Assembly (NCBI GenBank): GCA_015680685.1
Contig: MNCI01037581.1
Location: 37,738-62,969, forward strand
Reading direction: 5' to 3'
Length of the DNA: 25,232 bases
Source: Gnetum montanum
Lineage: Eukaryota > Streptophyta > Gnetopsida > Gnetales > Gnetaceae
Every line of letters begins with the position of its first letter. Position 1 is the stretch's first letter. Shown here one piece after another: positions 18,180 through 25,232 of this stretch. Under the pieces are notes generated by a model. The model was not told the origin of the DNA, did not search any database, and saw nothing but the letters and a program-made list of their open reading frames with translations. The position numbers and the translations under genes are program-made.

Positions 18180-19665
18180 TTGCAAACTCAAGGGGTGACT
18201 AGAAAAACCTTCTAAATATAAATCAACATGTGTCTCTTTTCTAAATACTTCACATGATATTCTATATTTATTATTTGAGCCTTTCTTTCTTACTATGTTA
18301 ATAACTAAGAAAGACAATGAATTCTTCTTTTATGGTTCCATAGTAAATTGGATACTAAAAGATTAAGATGTTTATAAAAAGCTTTGAGATTTTATAAATC
18401 ATGAGTTTAACAAACATTACTATAATCTAGATATCTTACCGAATGTTTAGTATTTAGAGGAAAATAATTAACAGCAAGTTATTCAAAAGTTTTTCATGTA
18501 TAAATTACTAATCAAAGGAAACCAAGGTGAATCCAGAGTAACACCTTTTGTCTATTTATAAAATTCATTATTATAGCTAAAATAGGTAGTTTCTAAATAA
18601 AGCTTAATAGGAGAAGCATACATTACTATTTAAAATAAAATTATAAAACATATCCATTGCTTTATTTAAAGAAATCATGCTATATAAAGAAACAACATTA
18701 ATACTAACTAAAATATCATTTTCATTAATATCATAATTCTTTATAAAATCAGCAAAATGCTTAGAGTTTTGAATACAAAGCAATCTCATCAATGAAAGAA
18801 GCTAAGTATTTTCAAAGTAAATACGTAGGAAAGTAAATAGTAGTAATAAGAGGACAAACAAGAGTGTTTTTCTTATGAATCTAAGGTAAACCATAAATGC
18901 AAAGAATAGAACAATCAAAAGTACTAACAACTTCTTAACTTTATCATCTAGATTTGAATTTAATGTAACATATTTAAATTTTAAAATATATTCAAGAATA
19001 ACATCTTTACATAATTTTTTATAATTACCACATGATAAATATTCTAGCATTTTTTTGTGATAATAACTATAGCATTACTTTTATCTTCTGTAGTAATAAT
19101 AATTATTTTATTATTATTAAGTTTTAAAGGCGAAGAAAATTCAATTTTAGGTATATTATGTTTACAAATTCTACATTTTTTCAAAAGTTCCACATAATAT
19201 TTTATAATATCTTTTGCAATTTTGTCATTAAAAATTTTAGCTAATTTTTCTATAACATTAATAAAGTCTTCAAAAGCAATTCTCCAATGAGTAATAGTAA
19301 ATATTAAACCTTTACTTAAAATATTTGAAGTATTAATAATAATAATAAAAGATAAATTACAAATAGTTTTCTCTACTTTAATGTTGTTAGTAGTATCATC
19401 TATATTATCTAGAGTCAACTTAAAAATTTCATTAAAATCATGATTTTTTAGTTTATCAAGATTAAAAAGGTTTTCTATAAAAGAAAGAAAATTAAAAATA
19501 TTATTTTTTAAGTTTTTTAAGAAAAGAAAACTTATTGTTAGAGGCATTCTCATGTGTCCAATTTAAGAAAATAGATTCAAGGGAGGTGACAAAGCAATCA
19601 TGAATCCTTTGATGTAACCTTGGGTAGGTATTATTCTCTCTTGCCCAAAAATGCATTTCCTCAAA
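18180..19665 (-). pseudogene. Penelope-like element reverse transcriptase, decayed, endonuclease not seen
   Basis: Penelope-like elements encode a reverse transcriptase related to telomerase, usually with a GIY-YIG endonuclease. Minus-strand landmarks come in the family order. MHFWARENNTYP comes first (about 19650). ICNLSFIIIINTSNILSKGL and IITTEDKSNAIVIITKK (about 19060-19105) follow, the second being the N-terminal (A)DKGNAVVI-type block. Then come YGLP, stop, IHKKNT (18872-18895), FPTYLL, stop, KYLA (about 18800-18835), NSKHFADFIKNYDINENDIL and VSINVVSLYS. GVTLDSPWFPLISNLYMKNF (about 18485-18550), RYLDY (18422-18436), IQFTMEP and THVDLYLEGFSSHPLSLQ (18180-18233) close it. Motif A has Asn (18697-18699) for the catalytic Asp, and the YVDD position reads YLDY. 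There are several frameshifts and stops. It is AT-rich compared with its neighbours. Conifers carry such elements (named Dryad), which is the best match of habit. Confidence 0.88.
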
Positions 19666-20740
19666 ATGTACAATCAATATATATCATAGATGGACTTAAA
19701 AACAAAACCAAAAAAATCATTGGATTTAGGTTTAAGGAAGGTGATTAGAATGACAGCTCATTAAATTCAAATATTTATTGATGAGATTGCAAAATAAGAA
19801 GAAGAACCGAAGAAGCATGAAAATATATCTTTTTTAAGAAAAGTTCGCCTGCAAAGACAGAAATTATAAATGCATGTAGTTGAAATGGATAAATGCACAT
19901 GCATGTCAATATGTAATCAAGAAAGATATTCCTCTAGTGCAGTAGCCTGAACATTTGGAATCACAACATTTGGAATGCATAAATTCTCTGTCGTCGCTTC
20001 CCCACATGACTGTTGCTGCACGTCCACGTCCATATTGTCGTTGCCGCTGCCATTGAAATCCTGACCAGAAAATCATCGAAAAATTTTCAAAAGTCCATCA
20101 ATTGACGAGAAATTTGGAAACTTTGTGACAGAAAACTCAAAAATCTATCGAATGACGAGAAAATTGAAATTTGGCAGGGTAGGATATGAAATTTAACTAA
20201 GAAAATGTGGTGAATTTAACAAATCAGTCAAATTGAGATGTGGGCAGTCACTGAGATACAAATTCTGTACTTAACCATGTTCATTCAGGAGCAGTACTGG
20301 GATTCGTTTATTTCTAGATTTTCTAATATGCAAATTGTGTTGCGTGCGATCTCGTAAATTGTTCTTAGAAATATTAAAATATCGAATTGAAAGGATAAAT
20401 TTTTTTAAAAAATAAGGAGAAGGTCTACTTTTACTATGGTAGGATTACAACTTCATTATCGTCCATATATATCTCCTTCGTGGTAACAAGCCCAATGCAG
20501 TGGTAATTCTTTAGTGTAATGGTGAATAGATATAACTTGTTATTATCTATTTATTTGTAATTTAATTTTCAAACATTCATGGTAAATATTTCCTACTAAT
20601 AAAAACCACTTCTACCTTGACTATAGGGGTTCATTTCATGGCATCTATTATCTTAAAATAATAATTTGATTTTAAATTTAAATTTAATTTACTAAAAATA
20701 TGTCTTTGTTTTTTTCTTCGGAAAAAATCGAGCTAATTGT
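19666..20740. other. Stretch with no recognised gene
   Basis: A near-duplication lies at about 20090-20175: TCCATCAATTGACGAGAAATTTGG and TCTATCGAATGACGAGAAAATTG, each with AAAACTCAAAAA-like flanks. A GC-richer patch (19985-20060) has a readable minus frame but no motif. From 20390 to 20740 it is strongly AT-rich, ending in a T-run at 20706-20717. A T-run there could be the A-tail, seen on the plus strand, of a minus-strand retroposon to its right. I cannot prove this. Confidence 0.4.
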
Positions 20741-20749
20741 ATTCCCAAA

Positions 20750-21095
20750 AAGAAGGCTATACATCAGTACAGCGTAGGCTAGAGCTACTGGCCCAACACC
20801 ATGGCAAACCCCAACCTCGGATCCCCGTGGATCACAACCGCAGCACGCATCACCGCCAGCGGCCCATATGCCCCACACCCAGTCCCATACCCAAAGCATC
20901 AGACCGACCGAGGCAATCCCAGCCCCCCGCCCCCCCTTTGTCTTTGGGCCCATCTTTTGCAGTGAATGCGTCACTTTGCGGGACTTGTCCCAACCTATCC
21001 TACGTGCCTTCGGTATCCTATGGGTCCCTAGGGGTTGTGACAGAACAAGAGACTGTGGTGCTTCCCGCCTAGGAACCAGGCCACTACTGCTACCA
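20750..21095 (-). other. Left part of the GC-rich block, coding-like but unassigned
   Basis: Base composition jumps from AT-rich to GC-rich at about 20750 and stays so to 22610. Open frames exist on both strands here (minus 20684-21166, plus 20737-21072), as expected by chance in GC-rich DNA. The minus frame has a basic stretch near QKMGPKTKGGRGAG. It may be the variable C-terminal part of the transposon-type protein at 21096-21450, in another frame. No domain was recognised. Confidence 0.35.
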
Positions 21096-21450
21096 TTAGT
21101 ACACCTGTGCCAGTTGAGGCTGTGGCCAAAGCATAGGGATCGGAGTGTCAACCTGCCAAAGGGCATTGATTACACCAGGGTGTCTACCAGGGCACTGCCG
21201 TTGTAAGGACACCCAGAGGAAGTGCAGGAGGTTGACAGGAGTCTCAACACACATTCTCTTGAGGAACATAAAATGTACCTCATTGAGCTTGTGGTGCGAG
21301 CCTAATTGGATGAAATAGTGGTCCACCAGCGTTGCATTGGCGCGCCACTCGATCAGGAGGGCCATCCCCTGAATGTGTCTGCTGGCCATCTGGGGAATGG
21401 GGCCATGGAAGAAATCCACCACTGCAACTTGGGACCCCGTGATCGGGGGG
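21096..21450 (-). pseudogene. Plant transposon-type protein, central and C-terminal part
   Basis: The minus frame reads QVAVVDFFHGPIPQMASRHI, then ALLIEWRANATLVDHYFIQL, GSHHKLNEVHFMFLKRM, CVETPVNLLHFLWVSLQRQ and DTPIPMLWPQPQLAQV. The pattern, with an aromatic-rich helix, P/S-x-H-x-N-E-V, a long helix and G/T-P-V-N-L, resembles the second half of the plant-only transposon-associated domain also suspected at 2780-3720. It is the sense continuation of the plus-strand piece at 21452-21810: both carry the same 89 bp (21362-21450 here), and the reading runs through it in frame in both. In the window order the two halves point at each other, which suggests misassembly. Function unknown. Confidence 0.55.
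21362..21450 (+). repeat. Perfect 89-bp inverted repeat, left copy, ending at an N
   Basis: This copy is the exact reverse complement of 21722-21810. An N sits at 21451, directly after its last base. Perfect identity is out of place among decayed repeats and points to overlapping contig ends joined in the wrong orientation. Confidence 0.92.
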
Positions 21451-21451
21451 N

Positions 21452-21810
21452 CTGGGGGGAAATAATGAAGGTCATGTGTACGAGTGCTTTCCTCGAGCCA
21501 CCCGCTACTGAACTCCAACAACAACCAGAGCTATGGTGCTGGATCGTGCGGATGGGATGGACCACGGTGGTGTAGTGAATTACGGCCGACCCGAAGCTAG
21601 ATGTTCAGCCATTTTATACAAACTGGAGAGGGGAGACTATTATGTTCAGGGGACGCCAGATTTGGGTAACCATTGAGACTCTCGCCGTAGTGATTGGTGC
21701 ACCTGCCACGGGGGACCAGATCCCCCCGATCACGGGGTCCCAAGTTGCAGTGGTGGATTTCTTCCATGGCCCCATTCCCCAGATGGCCAGCAGACACATT
21801 CAGGGGATGG
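21452..21810 (+). pseudogene. Plant transposon-type protein, N-terminal part, in the reverse orientation to its continuation
   Basis: The plus strand reads ELQQQPELWCWIVRMGWTTV, two stops, PKLDVQPFYTNWRGETIMF, RGRQIWVTIETLAVVIGAP, and PPITGSQVAVVDFFHGP into MASRHIQGM at the N (21811). MGW...FYTN...RGRQIWVT...IGAP is the layout of the first half of the plant-only transposon-associated domain. Compare WVVFEIND...LFGVPSDG in the pseudogene at 2780. The downstream half lies on the minus strand at 21361-21096 and is reached through the shared 89 bp. The best reading is one minus-strand gene fragment, with this segment inverted in the assembly. Confidence 0.6.
21722..21810 (-). repeat. Perfect 89-bp inverted repeat, right copy, ending at an N
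   Basis: This is the reverse complement of 21362-21450, identical at every base. The N at 21811 follows directly. Both copies therefore end exactly at an N on their right side. Confidence 0.92.
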
Positions 21811-21811
21811 N

Positions 21812-22610
21812 GTGTTGGAGCATGATGCATGATGAGCCACCCGAAGGTCTTGATTTTTTTGGGTAAGATGCCTTTCCAGAGGTGCATCCATTAGGGGGTT
21901 TTCGAGAATTGACATTGGAGTAGTAGCTAAGGGTGTAGGGTGACCTCAGTTTGCGCTCGTGAGCATCCTTACATGCACGCAAAATTGGTGCCACACAAGG
22001 GAATCTATCCTAGCCGCCACCCAGATATGGTATTTTCGCAATAGAATCTACACCCATTGGGGGGGTTCATCTGCCATCGGAGAAAACCGACGTAGGAGTC
22101 TCTACCAGTCCATTGTAGCTTAGCAGAATGCACACATCCCCCACTGGCTGAGGGCACATAGTCGTGTCCCAAGACACCAGATGCATTTTCGGCGCACCCT
22201 TGCCCCCCGACCATACAAAATCCCAAATGATCGCGTCAATTTTCTGCATTACTCTGGAAAGAGGGGTGGCCATGGACGCCGTGAATCTCGCTATGGTAGC
22301 CAACACCATCTCTGCCAGCATAATTTTCCCTTTTTGGGATAGAAACCTATTTGCCCAATGCATCGTGCATTTTTGGAGGTTCATTACCAGCATCTGCCAG
22401 GTTCGTTGTCAATGCCAGTTATGCATGGGGATGCCTAGGTACGTGTCCTCCACTACCCCCGGCAGAATCCCCAGTATCTGAATGACCTTGTTGCGGACAA
22501 TGGGGTGGGTATGAATGAGGTAGAGCATGGATTTCCCATGGATGGGGTCAACCCCACTTCTCGCTTCATCCTGTCCAATGCCCTCATAAGTGCTTGGGCC
22601 TGCAGAACGT
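21812..22610 (-). pseudogene. LINE (plant L1-type) reverse transcriptase 3' part and zinc-binding region, 5'-truncated
   Basis: Minus-strand landmarks run in LINE order. RSGVDPIHGKSMLYLIHTHP and ILGILPGVVEDTYLGIPMHN (about 22415-22560) match the end of the reverse transcriptase core, with a TYLGIP box. RFLSQKGKIMLAEMVLATI (22292-22348), MQKIDAIIWDFVWSGGKGAP and HLVSWD match the thumb region after it. LPKKIKTFGWLIMHHA (21819-21866) matches the start of the zinc-binding zf-RVT region. LINEs insert by target-primed reverse transcription and are often 5'-truncated. Here the palm with its catalytic box is missing beyond about 22610. Frameshifts and stops are present. The 3' end meets the N at 21811, so its true end and A-tail are unknown. 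It is GC-rich relative to its flanks. Confidence 0.8.
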
Positions 22611-22761
22611 ATAACTGGAAACGTAAACATAAACATGAAGATAAACATAAGTATAATAAGACTAGCTAGTGGGAAGCGTAAATACATGCATAAATTATAA
22701 GTGGTAAGCGTGAATAGAAGATATGATGGAATTGTAACAGTTAGAAAGTATTGTTTACTAG
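22611..22761. repeat. AT-rich short repeats between LINE and Tat-like copy B
   Basis: GTAAACATAAACATGAAGATAAACATAAG, GTAAATACATGCATAAATT and GTAAGCGTGAATAG-like words recur. They resemble the short repeats at 5936-6125, and in both places they directly follow the end of the protease region of a Tat-like copy in the minus direction. They may be native to the element. Confidence 0.45.
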
Positions 22762-23540
22762 CTAACTTTGCAGCCATTTCTTAATTTCTTTGATCTTTAA
22801 TGACGCATAAGGACAGGGAAATTTATGGCTCCTTTCTTTTGCACCACAATCTTCTCCTTGGAACGGTAGTTCAGCCCAAGTTAGGCTATCATCAGCCACT
22901 GTTTCGGCTTGCTCAGGTATTTGGACAAGGGATTGATTCTCAGGCGTTTCAATTTTCAACCCCTATTTTGTTTCTATGTTATTAATAGCCTGAGGGATTA
23001 TTTCATCACCGTGGATGACAACTTCTCCTCCTATGTAGGGCAAATGGATCTCCTGATGAATGGGTGACAAAACTGCCCTCAGTTGGGCTAACCAAGACCT
23101 TCCAAACAATAAAATTGAATCCAGGAATCTCCTCGATGATGATAAACATAGTGTTTGTGGGGAACTAGTCCCCTGCCACAAAGTTGATGTGGACCGTCCC
23201 TTTGACCTGCACTCGTGCCCCGTTGAATGACTTTAGGCATGATGTTGTTGTAGGATTGATCTAATCGATCAGGCCTATTTTATCCACTATGGGATAAGGG
23301 ATGACATTTTTGGCCGCCCCATCATCTACATGTACTCTCCGGATTTGGTGTTGGCCGACCCGGATGGTGATGAACATGGGTGTCGTTGTCACCTGACCTT
23401 CAGGGTTGTCCTTGATGGATTTGTCGTGAAAGGTCAACGGGGTAGGATCAAGCTTTTAAGTGGTAGGGGGAAGCATGATAGAATGGATTGCTTCTTCATC
23501 CACCAGCAAGCTTTCGTCCACAGGTATGGACGTTAGCATG
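22762..23540 (-). pseudogene. Ty3/gypsy (Tat/Ogre-like) aspartic protease region, copy B
   Basis: The minus strand carries VHVDDGAAKNVIPYPIVDKI (VDDGAA at 23312-23329), NPTTTSCLKSFNGARVQVKG, VHINFVAGD, PTNTMFIIIEEIPGF and PIHQEIHLPYIGGEVVIHGD. After that come LVQIPEQAETVADDSLTWAE and PCPYASLKIKEIKKWLQS, then a stop. The block order and most residues match copy A at 6194-6840. Active-site Asp-Asp-Gly-Ala is present in both copies where most retropepsins have D-(S/T)-G; related Tat elements have Asp-Asn-Gly or similar. A frameshift near 23100 breaks the FGRSWLA block. No reverse transcriptase follows: AT-rich repeats and a LINE do. Confidence 0.85.
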
Positions 23541-24265
23541 CAAACTATAGCCTCACGATGTGTCTGCGACGTCATGAGTAAGTCATAAAAGCTCAATGTT
23601 ATATTTTTTTGTTTCAGAGCCTGTTTGACTTGTGCCAGGGCATCAAAGAGATCCTACCCACGATTGGGCTTCTTGTCACCCTTTTCCTCCTCCATTCGTC
23701 CTAAGAGGCGAATTTCACAGGGAGGAGTGACATTTGGCCAAGGGTTGCGTTTCCTTTTGCCGGGAGGAGATAGTTGCATTCGTGCGACCTTGTTGTTTTT
23801 AGTAAGTGGGGCCAAGGGTACAGAAGCGAGGGGTTGAGGTTTTGGAAACCCAAGCGTAAGAGGGTTCTTGGCCATATCAATAGTAAGAGAGGTTGATTTA
23901 GAAGATTGTCCCTGCACAGGAGGGATGGTTGATGATTTTGGCACCTTGATGACTAAGGGTGCCCTGTATGTAGGCGCGGGTTGGGCCATGGCTTTAATGA
24001 TAGGGGGTTGTCGGGAAGTGTTCTGAGACAGTGTTTGAAGGATGAAAGGTTACCTTGGAGCACCACTCGTCGATGCTGACAGACTTGTTGTTTGGGGTGA
24101 GTGAGGATGCATTCGTGGCCGCTTCGGTTGTGCCTGATTATCACCCTCTGCCCCTACCACATTGATTGTGTACCCTACATTATTTGCATTCAACGGGTCT
24201 TGGTACACATGCATGTATTGGTTTTCTGGGTGTGTCAGGCTACTTCTATCTAAGATCAGGTCACC
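23541..24265 (-). pseudogene. Gag-protease linker of copy B
   Basis: The minus strand reads ILDRSSLTHPENQYMHVYQD, PLNANNVGYTINVVGAEGD, a Pro/Lys/Ser-rich linker (NPLTLGFPKPQPLASVPLAP; PPGKRKRNPWPNVTPPCEIR) and, at about 23540-23620, ITLSFYDLLMTSQTHREAIV. The SFYDLL...HREA segment before the protease is a recognisable block of Tat-like plant elements, where it leads into the protease. The linker is mostly open, with two or three stops. Copy A has the same blocks at 6900-7700, more degraded. Confidence 0.75.
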
Positions 24266-24571
24266 TTAATTTATCATACGCTGAATGTCATCCTTCAATG
24301 CCCAGCAATAGTCCATGTCATGGCCACATAAGTGGTGGTAGTCACAGAACCGGTCCAACCTAAAGTTTTTGGGAACTGGTGGTTCATTAGGATGGGCCAA
24401 AGAAGGGTTCTTGAGTAGCTCACAATGGCATCTGTGGCATTTTAGAGCCTCCTCAAACATCATCTTATGTCGAATATGGCCAGTTCCTAGTAATTGTTTG
24501 AGGAGTTTAGAAGCCTTTACAGGTAAGGTCGCATAGTTTGAGCGATCCTTACGCTCAAATTTAGGCCTCAA
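24266..24571 (-). pseudogene. Zinc-knuckle domain of Gag, copy B
   Basis: This 101-codon minus frame contains SNYATLPVKASKLLKQLLGT and, near its end, FCDYHHLCGHDMDYCWALKD. The knuckle ligands are C76, H79, H84 and C89, spaced C-X2-H-X4-H-X4-C (24305-24346), so His replaces the usual second Cys. It is followed by the L-K-x-x-I helix typical of Tat-like Gag. It would bind element RNA. It is preceded in the same direction by the capsid frame after one TAG at 24572, and it is the best-preserved part of either copy. Confidence 0.85.
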
Positions 24572-25232
24572 CTACGGAGGTGCTTCAGGGGTAGAAGGAG
24601 TTTCTTGATTAGCACCGTTCGAGCTAGTTGTTGGCTCAGCAGGCTCTACAGGTGTTTTCTTGTTATTGTTCTTCTTCTTGGCCCCTTCAGCAACCGCTGG
24701 AACTGTAGTTGTCATGGCTTTGCCTTTGTCCTTACTTTTTCTGTGGGCATTTTTATAGACCACATACATTAGATCTTTGCTAGCCTCCACCACATCTTGA
24801 ATACTCTTAGTCTGAGCAAAGGCTTGGCTAAGGGAGCAGGGAGCGAGGTAATATAGTTTAGACTTGATAAAGTTGTTAACTGCTCCCTTGAAGATTGCCA
24901 GTAGATGGGCCTCTGTGATGGGTTCGTGGATTTCATTCAAGGTGGTGCTCCACCGCTGTATGAACTTTTGGACTGGCTTGAGTGGGTCTTGCTTAACTCC
25001 CATGAGCTGGTCCAGTGTGACTTCTGGCTTTAAGTTATACTTGAAATAGATCACAAACTAGGTTAACAGCTCCTCCAAAGTTGAAATGGAGGCACATGGG
25101 AGGGCTCGATACCAGCCCAGAGCTTTATCCATTAAAGGCATAGCAAAAACACGGATTCTAGTATGTGCCCATTTTTGCAATAATAAGGACTCTGACCTAA
25201 AAGTGGCTAGGTGGGTGTTAGGATCACCTTCC
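24572..25232 (-). pseudogene. Gag capsid-type domain of copy B, running off the window
   Basis: The minus frame 24572-25054 is open for 160 codons: FKYNLKPEVTLDQLMGVKQD, PLKPVQKFIQRWSTTLNEIH, LLAIFKGAVNNFIKSKLYYL, AFAQTKSIQDVVEASKDLMY and a Lys-rich tail with NAHRKSKDKGKAMTTT, then a Pro/Thr/Ser linker. Upstream, across a TAG, the frame continues as LMDKALGWYRALPCASISTL and ESLLLQKWAHTRIRVFAMPL to the window edge. This is the gag core and matches copy A at 8200-8710 residue by residue over long blocks. The gag N-terminus and 5' LTR lie beyond 25232. It is the longest open frame in the window. Confidence 0.9.

Noticed and set aside
21306-21575. Plus-strand frame across the N at 21451
   Set aside because: It crosses a probable contig misjoin and, left of 21450, is antisense to the better-supported minus-strand frame.
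1-25232. tRNA, rRNA or intact cellular protein genes
   Set aside because: No cloverleaf, rRNA motif or long stop-free frame of a cellular family was seen on either strand by eye.

Overview
The window looks like intergenic DNA from a large, repeat-rich plant nuclear genome, most likely a conifer or other gymnosperm. It is almost wall-to-wall dead retrotransposons, and I see no intact cellular gene, tRNA, rRNA or bacterial-type operon. The conifer call is an inference. It rests on two heavily decayed Ty3/gypsy elements of the plant Tat/Ogre type and on a decayed Penelope-like element. Penelope-like elements are well documented in conifers and unusual in other seed plants. Nearly all reading frames are broken by stops that fit C-to-T or G-to-A change, as expected for old, methylated repeats.

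Layout. 1-1062 (-): reverse transcriptase end of Tat-like copy A. 1208-1558: a degenerate tandem array. 1560-5453 (+): a promoter-like stretch and a multi-exon pseudogene for a plant transposon-type protein with a poly-Glu tract, a coiled coil and two candidate introns; it lies antisense inside copy A. 5699-6125: two more tandem arrays. 6194-9790 (-): protease, zinc knuckle and gag of copy A. 9790-11250 (-): its leader and LTR, with a TATA box. 11460-12430 (-): coding-like sequence I cannot name. 12540-13990 (+): coiled coil plus gag of a second gypsy lineage, without pol. 14040-16040: AT-rich, with short duplications. 16050-16790 (+): an Arg/Asp/Asn/His-rich pseudo-ORF. 17433-17540: palindromes next to a TATA box. 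18180-19665 (-): the Penelope-like reverse transcriptase. 19666-20740: nothing recognised. 20750-21810: a GC-rich block with a plant transposon-type protein, broken by an apparent contig inversion. 21812-22610 (-): 3' part of a LINE. 22762-25232 (-): Tat-like copy B (protease, zinc knuckle, gag), running off the window.

The parts do not form a working pathway. They are layers of nested insertions. Copies A and B are collinear from gag through protease, and both stop matching at the same point just after the protease region. That point is followed by AT-rich short repeats in both copies, which may mark a real structural joint of this family. Two single-N positions at 21451 and 21811 flank a perfect 89-bp inverted repeat, so the local order and orientation there should not be trusted.
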